NCBI GenBank assembly: GCA_031411495.1
Contig: JANOBD010000128.1
Location: forward strand, 60,423-124,422
Length of the DNA stretch: 64,000 nt
Origin: JANOBD01 sp031411495
Lineage (GTDB): Bacteria > Planctomycetota > Phycisphaerae > Tepidisphaerales > Tepidisphaeraceae
Direction of reading: 5' to 3'
The notes under the pieces were generated by a model. It was not told where the DNA came from, ran no database searches, and saw nothing but the letters and a program-made list of their open reading frames with translations. Every line of letters starts with the position of its first letter. Within the stretch, counting starts at the first letter, position 1. The translations under genes and the position numbers were made by a program. This document shows, piece by piece, positions 54,599-63,260 of the stretch.

Positions 54599-56410
54599 TC
54601 AATCCGCGGGAACTGTGGATGGGCCGGCGTCTTCGCGCGCCAGATCAATGACGTTGCCGAGCCGAGCCAGGCGTCCATCCGTTCGGTCGAGACGATAGAC
54701 CACGCGGTCGGGCTCGCGTCGGGCGTAATAGTCGAACAACTTCATATTGGCATCTCCCAGGTCGTGCACGCGGATGACCCGCGCATCGTCCGGCCAGGCG
54801 ACATCGATGTTGTAGACGCTCTCCCACGCCGCATGATCGCCGCCCCAGCGGATCAACAGGATCGCCCGGCCGTCGATTTCCGACTCGATCTTTCGCACCA
54901 GCGGTTCCAAATCGTTCCGCAGGCGCCCATCCTGTCTCGCGGCGTTGAACTGCGGGTATACCATCACCGAAATCGCCGCGGGCAGCAGCAGTTCGAGCGT
55001 CGCCAGTGCGCTGACGTGGGGAAACTGTCGGCGGATCGCCGCGAAGCCCGCGAACACCACCACCGGTACCGACGCGAGAACCGCCACGAGGTAGTGCAGG
55101 TAGAAGAGCGGATAGAACGAATAGAGCAGACACCACATTGGCAGAATCGATGCGATGGCCCACTGGCGTGGATCCCGCATCGTCAGCAGCGCCAAGGGCA
55201 CCAAAGCCAGCAGCAGGCGATCGCCGAAGACGATCCCCGTCGCCGCGACCGTCCTTCCGAAAAACCAGGAGTTCAGCACCTGCGCCGGCGTATGGCGTTT
55301 GAGAAATGGCGCGATCTCTTCGCGATAGAAAACCTGCTTCTGCGGGATCGACGACAGCGGCGCACGCGCAGCCTGCTCACGGTGAAACCCCAACTTCACG
55401 CCGGGCAAGTCGCGATCGGCGTAGTAGGAGAACGGCGTCTGCAGAACGCTTCCCGTCACGGTGTGATTGATCGCCAGTTGCAGCACGGCGAATGGGACCA
55501 TCGGCAACACGCCGACGGCGATGAACGCCAGCCGCGCGCGGATGGACGCGCGATCCCGGATCGTTGTGAAGACGAGGAGGCCTCCGAGCGGAATGGCGTA
55601 GGCGACCGCATCGAGCGGCCGAACGACCGCCAGCCAGCCGATCGAGGATCCCGCACACGCGATCCACGCGAGTCGCCGTCCGCTCATCCATCGCAACGCA
55701 CAAAACACTGCCGTCAGCCCGAGCAGCAGCGCCGGCATTTGCGAGAGCGTGCACACGGAAAAGAATCGGTACCCCATCACCGACCAGAGCATCGCCACCG
55801 ACGCAAGGGCCGGGCCGGCGCTGAAGAGGTCGCGCATCACCAGGAAGAGCATTCCCGCGGCCAGACCCGCCAGCAGGAGCGACGTCGCCCATGGCTGCGC
55901 GCCCAGCCAGATGCCCGGCAGGAAGAACAACGCGGTGCCCGGGAAGTATTGCGACGCGTACGCGCGATCGGTGATGACATAAAACGTGTCGAAGAACGCC
56001 CCGAGCGGATGGGCCGGCATCGACAGGTGCCCGGATGCGAGCATTCGCGCCTGGAGCAGGTAGCTGAACTCGTCGTGAATCGCCGGCATCCACTGCCGCC
56101 GCGAATCGATCGCCGCCGAATACAGGAAGGCCATCGACAGGATGACAATGATGAGAAACACGACGGCGGTACGAATCGTCCCCCGCCGATCCATCTGGGC
56201 AGACAATGCCCGGATCCCACGCTGCACCGGCACGACAAAACAGAGTGCGACGGCGATGGCGTAGACCGTCAACTGGGATGAAGACCGCGTCCAGCGCGTA
56301 TCGCAGAACATCCAGAGCGCCACGCCAAGAAAGAGCCCGACGATGACGGATGCGCGCGCACCGGGCGGGCGTCGTGTCGCCGGGATCACTTCTGCGCGGT
56401 TTTCGAGCAT
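54599..56410 (-). CDS. Multi-pass membrane glycosyltransferase-like protein (GT39/ArnT-like), copy 1
   Basis: This is a paralogue of the next gene downstream and has the same layout: ~12 membrane helices, the first-loop motif IHDEFSYLLQARMLASGHLS, then AFFDTFYVITDRAYASQYFPGT, QTPFSYYADRDLPG mid-protein, and a C-terminal soluble part with AILLIRWGGDHAAWESVYNIDVAWPDDARVIRVHDLG (adjoining phrases). Similarity is spread over the whole length, so the pair arose by tandem duplication. Both probably use polyprenyl-linked sugars. A GTG start at 56464 is possible and would bring it 14 bases from the end of folE; I chose the ATG preceding the first membrane helix. The two genes form an operon. Confidence 0.82.
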   Translation of the reverse strand: MLENRAEVIPATRRPPGARASVIVGLFLGVALWMFCDTRWTRSSSQLTVYAIAVALCFVVPVQRGIRALSAQMDRRGTIRTAVVFLIIVILSMAFLYSAAIDSRRQWMPAIHDEFSYLLQARMLASGHLSMPAHPLGAFFDTFYVITDRAYASQYFPGTALFFLPGIWLGAQPWATSLLLAGLAAGMLFLVMRDLFSAGPALASVAMLWSVMGYRFFSVCTLSQMPALLLGLTAVFCALRWMSGRRLAWIACAGSSIGWLAVVRPLDAVAYAIPLGGLLVFTTIRDRASIRARLAFIAVGVLPMVPFAVLQLAINHTVTGSVLQTPFSYYADRDLPGVKLGFHREQAARAPLSSIPQKQVFYREEIAPFLKRHTPAQVLNSWFFGRTVAATGIVFGDRLLLALVPLALLTMRDPRQWAIASILPMWCLLYSFYPLFYLHYLVAVLASVPVVVFAGFAAIRRQFPHVSALATLELLLPAAISVMVYPQFNAARQDGRLRNDLEPLVRKIESEIDGRAILLIRWGGDHAAWESVYNIDVAWPDDARVIRVHDLGDANMKLFDYYARREPDRVVYRLDRTDGRLARLGNVIDLAREDAGPSTVPAD

Positions 56411-56478
56411 GAGCAGAGCGTCATGCTCCGCCGGGAGGATGTCAAACGGCTGCGGGAATGGCACGCATCGTCAGCGAC

Positions 56479-57114
56479 TCAATGCTTGTCGTACATGAGC
56501 GTAAGGATCTCGTGCCGGCTCGACGCGTTGTCCTTGAACACGCCGCGCAGCGCGCTGGTGACCATCATCGCGCCGGGCTTTTTCGCGCCGCGAATCGTCA
56601 TGCAGGTGTGGGTGGCTTCGATCACGACGGCCGCGCCAAGCGGATTCAATTCCTCCATGAGCGCGTCGGCGATCTGCGTCGTGAGACGCTCCTGGATCTG
56701 CGGCCGACGCGCAAAGCCGTCGACCAGCCGCGCCAGCTTGCTCAGACCTACGACCTTTCCAGCCGGGATGTACGCGACGTTCGCCATTCCTGTGAACGGC
56801 AGCAGGTGATGCTCGCACATTGAGTTGAACTCGATGTTTCGCAGCAGAACGATCTCGTCGTATTCCTCGGTGAAGATCGTCTGCAGGTGAACGCGCGGAT
56901 CATCGCGCATGCCGCTGGTAAGTTCCGCATACGCGCGGGCGACGCGGTTGGGCGTCTGCAGCAATCCTTCGCGATCGGGATCTTCGCCGATGGCGAAAAG
57001 GATCTCGCGTACGGCGCGTTCGATCCGGGGTACGTCGACTCCCGGCACGATCGGGCCGGTGTCGAACTCCGAATGGTCGTTGATCTCGTGACTCTGTAGT
57101 GGCTTGAGCTTCAT
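56479..57114 (-). CDS. folE: GTP cyclohydrolase I
   Basis: FolE converts GTP to dihydroneopterin triphosphate, the first step to folate. Zinc ligands are visible as Cys and His in MCEHHLLPFTG and Cys in ATHTCMTIRG. The other signatures are VVGLSKLARLVDGFARRPQIQERLT, GAMMVTSALRGVF and the end SSRHEILTLM. The N-terminal ~40 residues are variable. At 211 residues it is normal. GGAAGG lies 9 bases before the ATG. It is upstream of, and on the same strand as, the membrane glycosyltransferase pair, but no functional link is apparent. Confidence 0.95.
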   Translation of the reverse strand: MKLKPLQSHEINDHSEFDTGPIVPGVDVPRIERAVREILFAIGEDPDREGLLQTPNRVARAYAELTSGMRDDPRVHLQTIFTEEYDEIVLLRNIEFNSMCEHHLLPFTGMANVAYIPAGKVVGLSKLARLVDGFARRPQIQERLTTQIADALMEELNPLGAAVVIEATHTCMTIRGAKKPGAMMVTSALRGVFKDNASSRHEILTLMYDKH

Positions 57115-57346
57115 CGTGTGAACCTTCCAAGTCCTTTCCCAAGGGACAGTTCTTGTTCCAAGGGATCATCTTCGAACTTCGAAGCATAGTCAGGCAAATG
57201 TCATGTGACCACGGGCACGGCAAACTCAGCCATTTGTTGAAAGTTTTGACAGCGTTCCAGGCGATACGCGTGTCACAGACGATCCCTTGTGCTCGTCAAA
57301 TGGGGATGGCGTGACAGACGCTGCGTCATTCACCACAATTGCTCGG

Positions 57347-58240
57347 ATGTCGGCGGTAGAGACCTTTCCACTCTCAAAGATCAACCTCCACCTGCGGGTC
57401 GGTTCGCCGCGGGCGGATGGGTTTCATCCGCTGCGGTCGTGGATGGTGACAACCGATCTCCATGACTCCATTCAGTTCAGGCCGTTCAGCGGCGCGGGGG
57501 TGTTCATCGAATGTGAGAATCCGTCTGTACCCCGTGATCAAACGAACCTGATCGCCCGTGCGGCAAGCGCGCTGCTGGAGCGAATCGCCCCCGCCGAGCG
57601 TTTCGGACTGCACGTGCGACTGTCGAAAGACATTCCCGCCGGCGCGGGCCTCGGCGGCGGCAGTTCGAATGCGGCCTCCACGTTGCGCGTCGTCAATCAG
57701 TTGCTCGGAGACCGTTTCGCTGAATCCGATCTGCTGGCGATTGCCGCCACGCTCGGCAGCGACGTGCCCTTCTTCCTCGGCTCGGCCAGCGCGATCGCAA
57801 CGGGCCGCGGCGAAGTGCTCGAGCCGGTGCCCGTTCCCGCGGCACGCGTCGCCATGCTGATCCTTCCCCCGTTTGGGATTTCCACCGCGCAGGCGTATCG
57901 AATGCTCGACCAGATTCGGCCTTCGGCGGATGAACGGACAACCGACGCCTTTGATGCCCCGCATTGGGCGACGCTACCGGCACGCCAACTGCTCGAAAAA
58001 CTCGCAAATGATCTCGAGATCGCCGCCTTCACGATCGAGCCGCGCCTGGGACAGCTTCGTTCCGCGCTGGAGCGAAACCTCGGGCGCCCGGTCCGCATGA
58101 GCGGCAGTGGCAGTACGCTGTTTACGCTTTACGATACGGCCGAAGAGATGCCTTCTCTCGACCCGCTGCGCAGTACATTTCGCGTCGAGGCTCGGCAGGC
58201 TCAACTCGGCGTTCGCCGCGTCGATCCGCCCCGGGGATAG
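57347..58240 (+). CDS. ispE: 4-diphosphocytidyl-2-C-methyl-D-erythritol kinase
   Basis: IspE phosphorylates CDP-methylerythritol in the MEP route to isoprenoids. As a GHMP kinase it has SKINLHLRVGSPRADGFHPL at the start, with the Lys and His of the active site, the ATP loop PAGAGLGGGSSNAASTL near residue 100 and the third motif MSGSGSTLFTLYD near 250. GSDVPFFLGSASAIATGRGE, with the catalytic Asp, lies between. At 297 residues it is complete. An ATG is chosen close to the first conserved strand; a GTG at 57311 preceded by GGGGA is a good alternative. Other MEP pathway genes are not in the window. The polyprenyl lipid used by the sugar transferases depends on this route. Confidence 0.94.
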   Translation: MSAVETFPLSKINLHLRVGSPRADGFHPLRSWMVTTDLHDSIQFRPFSGAGVFIECENPSVPRDQTNLIARAASALLERIAPAERFGLHVRLSKDIPAGAGLGGGSSNAASTLRVVNQLLGDRFAESDLLAIAATLGSDVPFFLGSASAIATGRGEVLEPVPVPAARVAMLILPPFGISTAQAYRMLDQIRPSADERTTDAFDAPHWATLPARQLLEKLANDLEIAAFTIEPRLGQLRSALERNLGRPVRMSGSGSTLFTLYDTAEEMPSLDPLRSTFRVEARQAQLGVRRVDPPRG

Positions 58241-58510
58241 CATTGGCAAAGGGCCGATCCTGTTACGCGGCCAGGCGAACCGAATTTTCTTGCTGACAAC
58301 TCGCTGGAAGATTGGTCTAATAATACCGTCCGCAGCGGCCTGAGGTCGCTGATGCGCCCGTGAAAGCCAGGTTCTGGCCCGTCGCGGTCGCGAATGGCAA
58401 ACGGTTTCACGGGGCCTCCTTCACATCTCGCCCCGCAAAGCTTAGTCGCCGTTACGACAACGTGGAACACGTCTTTCTTGCACGGGACTTTAAGTCTTGG
58501 GAGTCACATC

Positions 58511-58939
58511 ATGCAACTCAGCGATGTGCGGATTCATTTGTGCGGCAACGGCGGACGCCTCAAGGCGTTCTGTTGCCTGACCTTTGACGACAGCTTCGTC
58601 ATTCGCGACGTCAAACTCATCGAGGGGGATGAAGGGCTCTTCCTTGCCATGCCGGCACGCAAACTCTGCGACCACTGCCCGCGCTGCAACGAAAAGAACC
58701 ATCTCCGCTCCCGCTACTGCAATCACTGCGGGCTGCGGCTGAACGAAAACCGCCACGGCAACGCCAACACGCGCATCAAGCTGCACGCCGATGTCGCCCA
58801 CCCCATCAGCCCCAAGCTCCGTGCCGAGCTCGAAGGCAACGTACTGGAGGCGTACTTCAAGGAAGTGCAAAAGGCCAAAGAGCCCGGCTACGTGCCGACG
58901 CGTCTGGATGATGATGCGATGATGCGGAATAGTGCGTGA
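58511..58939 (+). CDS. SpoVG-family protein with inserted zinc ribbon
   Basis: The first 50 residues match SpoVG: MQLSDVRIHLCGNGGRLKAF, then TFDDSFVIRDVKLIEGDEGLFLAMPARK. In ordinary SpoVG the text continues directly to DIAHPI. Here a Cys-rich insert intervenes, with CxxCxxC at Cys53, 56, 59 and CxxC at Cys70, 73, which fits a zinc ribbon. SpoVG then resumes with LHADVAHPISPKLRAELEGNVL and ends in a short tail. SpoVG proteins are small RNA- or DNA-binding regulators. The insert may change the nucleic acid target. GGGAG about 8 bases before the ATG fixes the start. At 142 residues it is about 45 longer than Bacillus SpoVG. Confidence 0.88.
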   Translation: MQLSDVRIHLCGNGGRLKAFCCLTFDDSFVIRDVKLIEGDEGLFLAMPARKLCDHCPRCNEKNHLRSRYCNHCGLRLNENRHGNANTRIKLHADVAHPISPKLRAELEGNVLEAYFKEVQKAKEPGYVPTRLDDDAMMRNSA

Positions 58940-58940
58940 T

Positions 58941-59037
58941 GTCGGGTAGTCGGCGGTCGACAGTGGGCGGTCGGCGGTAGATAAATACCGATCGCATTCC
59001 TACCGCAGACCGCCGACCAACAACCGCCGACCGTTAC
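58941..59037. repeat. Inverted word-repeat element after the SpoVG-like gene
   Basis: The left arm (58941-58980) is built of the words GTCGGCGGTCG, GTGGGCGGTCGGCGGTAG, and the right arm (59000-59037) of CTACCGCAGACCGCCGACC and ACAACCGCCGACC. TCGGCGGT/ACCGCCGA pairs occur at more than one register, so the fold is slippery. It starts with the stop codon of the SpoVG-like gene. It has the same style as the element at 38.9 kb but a different word. Confidence 0.7.
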
Positions 59038-59231
59038 AGCCTTTCCACTCACGGCCGCCAGCGCCGACGATTCGGGAGGGAAGCCCGAGCCGTTCGGCGC
59101 CCCGGTTTGCCTCGTGTGTTCCTCCGAGACAAACCGGGCGCGGCCGTGATTTATTTCATCTCGTGAATTCAAACGCGCGTTCGCGACACGATGGATGCAC
59201 GTGCCTGAGCGGTTGGATATACTCATTGGAT

Positions 59232-59855
59232 ATGACGCTTCGCGCGCCAACCTCTGCCCGCATCTCCGTGAAGGAGTATTTCCGCCTGGCCGAAGCGTCG
59301 CCGACCAAGATCGAGTTCAAAGCCGGCGAGCTGATCGATATGGCCGGAGCGAGCCTGAGTCACATTCGCGTCTCTGGCAACATCCAACGGCAATTGGGTA
59401 ACCGTCTCGAAGGCAAGCCCTGCGAAGTCGTCGGCAGCGACATGCGCGTCAAGGCCGCGTCCGATCGCTACTGCTATCCGGATGTCACCGTCTTCTGCGA
59501 CGGGCCGGAGTTCGATCCGCTCGACCCGAATCGCTCGCTTGTCAATCCGAGGGTCATTATCGAAGTCCTCTCTCCCTCGACCGAGGCCGCCGACCGCGGC
59601 GAGAAATTTTTCGGCTACATTCTGCTTCCCTCTCTCGATGAGTACCTGTTGGTCTCCCAACAACGACCGCGCATCGAGTCGTTCATTCGCCAGCCGGACG
59701 GATCCTGGCTGGTTGGAAACGTCGTTGAAGGTCTCGCGGAGGTGCTGCTCATCCGATCGCTGAACATCGAGATCCCGCTGGCTGAGATTTACGCGAACGT
59801 ACGCTTCGAAACGACCGGCGCAAGCGATTCGACGCCGGCAAGTAATCCCAAGTGA
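59232..59855 (+). CDS. Uma2 family endonuclease-like protein
   Basis: The 207-residue product matches the Uma2/DUF820 restriction-endonuclease fold: ISVKEYFRLAEASPTKIEFKAGELIDMAG at the start, HIRVSGNIQRQLGNRLEG, VGSDMRVKAASDRYCYPDVTVFCDG with the catalytic PD, and PRVIIEVLSPSTEAADRGEKFFGY with the ExL motif and its downstream Lys. These proteins are abundant in cyanobacteria and planctomycetes, often in multiple copies, and their biological role is not established. The chosen ATG lies a few residues before the first conserved helix; the frame is open upstream. It is monocistronic. Confidence 0.9.
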   Translation: MTLRAPTSARISVKEYFRLAEASPTKIEFKAGELIDMAGASLSHIRVSGNIQRQLGNRLEGKPCEVVGSDMRVKAASDRYCYPDVTVFCDGPEFDPLDPNRSLVNPRVIIEVLSPSTEAADRGEKFFGYILLPSLDEYLLVSQQRPRIESFIRQPDGSWLVGNVVEGLAEVLLIRSLNIEIPLAEIYANVRFETTGASDSTPASNPK

Positions 59856-59904
59856 TTTCGCGCGGGGGCTGCCAAACCTTCAGTCGACCAACTGGGGATG
59901 TCTT

Positions 59905-59982
59905 CTGGAGGGCGGTCGTCCTCGACCGCCGTATGCGGATGCACGTTCACAAAACCGGCGGATGAGGACATCCGCCCTCCAG
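59905..59982. repeat. Two-hairpin palindromic element with complementary loops
   Basis: An outer stem CTGGAG/CTCCAG encloses two perfect 8-bp hairpins: GGCGGTCG-TCCT-CGACCGCC and GGCGGATG-AGGA-CATCCGCC. The loops TCCT and AGGA are reverse complements. The two hairpins differ at positions 6-7 of the stem, and each difference is matched on the opposite side, so pairing is kept. The arms also pair with each other at 22 of 26 positions. It lies between the Uma2-like gene and the secreted SnoaL-like gene. Confidence 0.85.
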
Positions 59983-60062
59983 TTCCGTATGCGACCGTTT
60001 TGCTGACAAGACCTTCGCGCGTGCACATCACCGCGACACCGGATCTTCGAAAGGAGAGCATT

Positions 60063-60572
60063 TTGAACCTTCACCGCGCCAACCGTTCCATGTCGCTTCT
60101 CATCGCGGTCGCAAGCATCGGCCTGTTCGCCACGCGATCACTCTCACAGGAGGCCGTCGTCGGCGTGATGGATGCCGAGGCGCTCTTTGCCAGCCCCGAT
60201 CCCGTTTTGAATCGGAACAAGCAGTGCGCGTATCACATCATGCGCGAGCTGCTCGAAGCCGGGCATTGGGAGATGGCAGATCAATACTTGACCGAGGAAT
60301 ACATTCAGCACAACCCGCTCGCCAAATCCGGCCGGCAAGGCGTGGTCGACTTCTTCACGAAGGTGCTCAAAGTCCAGCCCAGGCCGATTCCCGAAAAGCT
60401 CTCGACGCCGATCGTCTCGGTGGTGGCCGAGGGTGATTTGGTGATCGTCGCGACGGTTCGCACGCTCAAAGACCCGAAAGACCCGAGCAAAACCTACACG
60501 ACGACGTGGTTCGACCAATGGCGCTTCGTCGACGGCAAGGCGGCGGAGCATTGGGATTGCGCGACGAAGTAG
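60063..60572 (+). CDS. Secreted SnoaL-like (NTF2-superfamily) protein
   Basis: A TTG start is chosen because AGGAG lies 6 bases upstream and the frame then opens with a signal peptide (NLHRANRSMSLLIAVASIGL, followed by FATRSLSQ). The mature ~140 residues fit the SnoaL-like fold: MRELLEAGHWEMADQYLTEEYIQHNPLAKSG, GVVDFFTKVLKVQP, then strands VSVVAEGDLVIVATVRTL and TYTTTWFDQWRFVDGKAAEHWD (phrases listed separately). Relatives annotated as predicted SnoaL-like aldol-condensation enzymes share NP/HNP and EHWD patterns. Whether it is an enzyme or a binding protein is unknown. An ATG at 60090 would shorten the signal peptide. Confidence 0.8.
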   Translation: MNLHRANRSMSLLIAVASIGLFATRSLSQEAVVGVMDAEALFASPDPVLNRNKQCAYHIMRELLEAGHWEMADQYLTEEYIQHNPLAKSGRQGVVDFFTKVLKVQPRPIPEKLSTPIVSVVAEGDLVIVATVRTLKDPKDPSKTYTTTWFDQWRFVDGKAAEHWDCATK

Positions 60573-61188
60573 TGGACGACTCTTTGCGGCCGGCGGAGTT
60601 TGATCGAAACAAACGGCTCGTTGCCGGCAGGGCGGATGGAAATGAATCTGATTCCCGCTCGACTCGCTGCCCACACGATCTCTATAACGATCGCGCATTG
60701 TTTCCTTCTGCGGGAGCGGTGCGCGCCGACATCGTCCGCGCTGCCGGACCCGGCGAGGCATCCCGATCGGAGTCGCGATGGCCAATTCAGGACTCACGAA
60801 ACCCGTCCGACCCGCATCAAAGCCGCGGGCTGGGGCCTCCTTCCCGCCAGTCATAAGGACGCGTCCACTCTCATACGGTGAGAGGGTCCCTCTCATCGCG
60901 AGTGCCCGACTCTCACCGTTGAACCGCGTTTTGACGTCGAAAACGCGGGTGGGGACCGGCCAGCGAGAGGAAATGAGAGGGTTTGAGAGGGTTTTAGAAA
61001 GGGATGATTGCGGACGGATGAGGGCTGACGGGAAGGCATTCGACTGCAGGCCGCCCGAGGCAGCGAACGCAGGGTGCCGCGCCTTCGTACTCGAACGTGC
61101 GAAGGGGCGCACACTGGCGAGCACGCCCAAGTGCGGCACCCGGCTTCCACTGCTTTCATCCTGCTACCCACCGCCCGCTGCCCACCGC
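60573..61188. repeat. 616-base gap filled with palindromic elements
   Basis: No gene is supported. TGAGAGGG-T-CCCTCTCA forms a perfect 8-bp hairpin at 60879-60895, and CCGCGTTTT at 60924 pairs with AAAACGCGG at 60940 around 7 bases. Further variants of the word GAGAGG recur near 60970-61000. From 61072 a three-stem element follows: outer GGGTGCCGC (61072-61080) with GCGGCACCC (61133-61141), inner CCTTCG with CGAAGG, and GGGCG with CGCCC. Near 61165-61188 the words CTACCCACCGCC and CTGCCCACCGCCTA directly precede the end of the esterase gene. Confidence 0.65.
61072..61141. repeat. Three-stem (cloverleaf-like) palindromic element
   Basis: A perfect 9-bp outer stem, GGGTGCCGC/GCGGCACCC, encloses two side hairpins: CCTTCG (61082) with CGAAGG (61100) and GGGCG (61105) with CGCCC (61124). 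It has the same general plan as the elements at 59.9 and 63.7 kb, but with longer side loops. It lies between convergent genes. Confidence 0.7.
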
Positions 61189-63207
61189 CTACTTCTTTCC
61201 CGCCTCGAACGGCTCCGCCGGCAGCCCTTCCTTGTTGAACAGGCTCGCCTTGGGATTGTCGGCGAAGGCGTAATGCACCTGCGTGGGATTCGGAACATCC
61301 TTCGAACTCAACACGACCGTGTCACCTTCGATGCTCGCGTCGGCCCACGCGAACTTTCCGTCGTCGCCGGCGATCGCGAAGCTCTCAAGCTTGCCCTCTT
61401 TCGCCATCAAACCGCTGCCGATGTTGTCGAAGCTCACGATCGCCTTCGCGCCGTCGAACGTCACGGCCTTGAGCGTCGGCCCGCGCGAGACGACGTCTTT
61501 GCCATACGTATTCTTGAGCGCCATCAGCGCCAGCCGCTTGCCGACGTCCTGCTTGTTCTTCGGGTGGATGTCCTTCTCTTCGCCGATGTCGATCGTCACC
61601 GTCATGCCGGCGTTCTTCACGTTGCGGCCGATCTGGCGCTGCGCTTCGCGCAGGTGCGCCCAGTTGCTGGGTTTGTTCGGGTCGTCGGTCGGCGCCATGA
61701 AGTTCGCAAGCCCCACCTGGTAGAACGGAAACTCGCCAACACCAATCTGCTCGCGCCACGCGCCGATCATCGTGGAGAGAACCTTCTCGTATTCTCCCGC
61801 GCGGTCGGCGTTGGATTCGCCCTGGTACCAGATCGCGCCCTTGATCGCGTAATCGTGAAGCGGGTGGATCATCGCGTTGTAGAGGCGCGAGGGGAAGTTC
61901 GGGTTGTTCGGGTCGGCGAGGTTGCTGGGCCGCGGGTCGGTCTGCGGGTCGATGCTACGCTCGCTGATCACTTTCCAATCGCCCGCGAGCGGGATCGACT
62001 TGCCGGCGTCGTCGCTTGCCGAAATCTTCATCTGCTCGCCCGGGCCGTTGATGCCGCCCGCGCCGCCGGTGTCGAGCACGCGCACCGCGATCACGTTCTT
62101 CCCCGCCTTGATGAGCTTGCCGGGCACCTTGTAGTTCCGCGGCGTGAAGAAGTTCCAGTCGACGCTCGGCTCCACCGCGCCGACCTTCTCGCCGTTCACG
62201 TACGTGACGTCGAAGTCATCCACGATGCCGAGCGAGAGCGTCATATCTTTCCCGGCGAGATCGGCCGGCACGTCGATCGTCTTGCGGAGCCAGCCCAGGC
62301 CGTTGGGCACGCCCTGGGCGCGCCAGTCGCCCGGCGAGGGGAGCGTCTTCCAGCCCGAGTCGTCGAAGTCGGCCGTGCTCCACGCCACGTTCGCCGGGTC
62401 GATCTTCTCGAGATTCGCCACCGCACGCGCGCACCAGTCGGCGAGGTTCTTCCGCTGCTGTTCCTGGAATGCCGGGTCGTGCGTCTGCTTGAGCTGCTGA
62501 GACAACCCCGCCACCCCGGGCAACACGTTCAGTTGTTCGATCTCCTTCGCCGGCGTCCACGCCTCGGCGATCGTGCCGCCCCAACTCGTGTGGATCAGGC
62601 CGACGGGGACGTTCAACTCCTTGTGAATCATCCGCCCGAAGAAGTAACCCACGGCCGAGAAGCCGCCGACCGTCTGCGGCGTGCAGACTTCCCACTTCAG
62701 CGGCGGGCCACCCGCGGCGTCGAACGTGTCCAGCGGCGAATCGCTGGTCTTGTGCGGCACGCTGAAGAAGCGGATGTTCGGAAAGTTCGCATTCTTCACT
62801 TCGTTCTCGCGATCGTTGGTGTCCCACACCGTCCACTGCATGTTCGACTGGCCCGAGCAGATCCACACCTCGCCGGCCACGACGTCGGAGAGCGTGACCG
62901 ACTCCGCGCCAGCGTCGATCTTGATCACGTGCGGGGACCCTTCGCCGAGCTTGGGCAGCTTGAGCCTGAACGCGCCCTTCTCATCGGCGGTGGCGGTGGC
63001 GACCGACTTCGCATCGTCGAGCGAAACGCTCACCTTCGCCCCCGGCGTGGCCGTCCCCCAGATCGGGCAGGCCAGACCGCGCTGCAAAACCATGTGATCG
63101 GTAAAGAGCGGCGCGAGCCTGATCAGTGAAGGGTTCCCCTTCACGTCCGCGAGCGCGGACGAAGCAGCGGCGGCGAGAACGAGGGCGGCGAGGGCGGTGC
63201 GAAGCAT
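61189..63207 (-). CDS. Secreted sialate O-acetylesterase (SASA/SGNH family)
   Basis: A signal peptide (MLRTALAALVLAAAASSALA) precedes a 9-O-acetylesterase-type protein that removes acetyl groups from sialic or other acidic sugars. LAPLFTDHMVLQRGLACPIWG is the typical opening, VWICSGQSNMQWTV holds the nucleophile Ser in the GQSNM block, and AIWYQGESNADRAGEYEK is the second conserved block. A carbohydrate-binding jelly-roll insert (SGWKTLPSPGDWRAQG, FFTPRNYKVPGKLIKAGKNVIAVRV) lies between. At 672 residues it is typical of planctomycete members. A very strong GGAGGAG lies before the ATG. It fits a lifestyle of degrading complex polysaccharides. A long open frame on the opposite strand is a shadow. 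Confidence 0.93.
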   Translation of the reverse strand: MLRTALAALVLAAAASSALADVKGNPSLIRLAPLFTDHMVLQRGLACPIWGTATPGAKVSVSLDDAKSVATATADEKGAFRLKLPKLGEGSPHVIKIDAGAESVTLSDVVAGEVWICSGQSNMQWTVWDTNDRENEVKNANFPNIRFFSVPHKTSDSPLDTFDAAGGPPLKWEVCTPQTVGGFSAVGYFFGRMIHKELNVPVGLIHTSWGGTIAEAWTPAKEIEQLNVLPGVAGLSQQLKQTHDPAFQEQQRKNLADWCARAVANLEKIDPANVAWSTADFDDSGWKTLPSPGDWRAQGVPNGLGWLRKTIDVPADLAGKDMTLSLGIVDDFDVTYVNGEKVGAVEPSVDWNFFTPRNYKVPGKLIKAGKNVIAVRVLDTGGAGGINGPGEQMKISASDDAGKSIPLAGDWKVISERSIDPQTDPRPSNLADPNNPNFPSRLYNAMIHPLHDYAIKGAIWYQGESNADRAGEYEKVLSTMIGAWREQIGVGEFPFYQVGLANFMAPTDDPNKPSNWAHLREAQRQIGRNVKNAGMTVTIDIGEEKDIHPKNKQDVGKRLALMALKNTYGKDVVSRGPTLKAVTFDGAKAIVSFDNIGSGLMAKEGKLESFAIAGDDGKFAWADASIEGDTVVLSSKDVPNPTQVHYAFADNPKASLFNKEGLPAEPFEAGKK

Positions 63208-63260
63208 GAGTCTCCTCCTTCAAAAATCGACGGTATCATTCTGACGTTCGATCGGCCCTT

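Noticed and set aside
60778..63129. Open frame of 783 codons on the + strand opposite the esterase gene
   Set aside because: It is the antisense shadow of a clearly identified sialate O-acetylesterase; its translation is Arg/Asp/His/Val-rich as expected of reversed GC-rich codons. The same holds for long + frames opposite the UDP-sugar dehydrogenase (1501-3033) and SthA (4188-5921).
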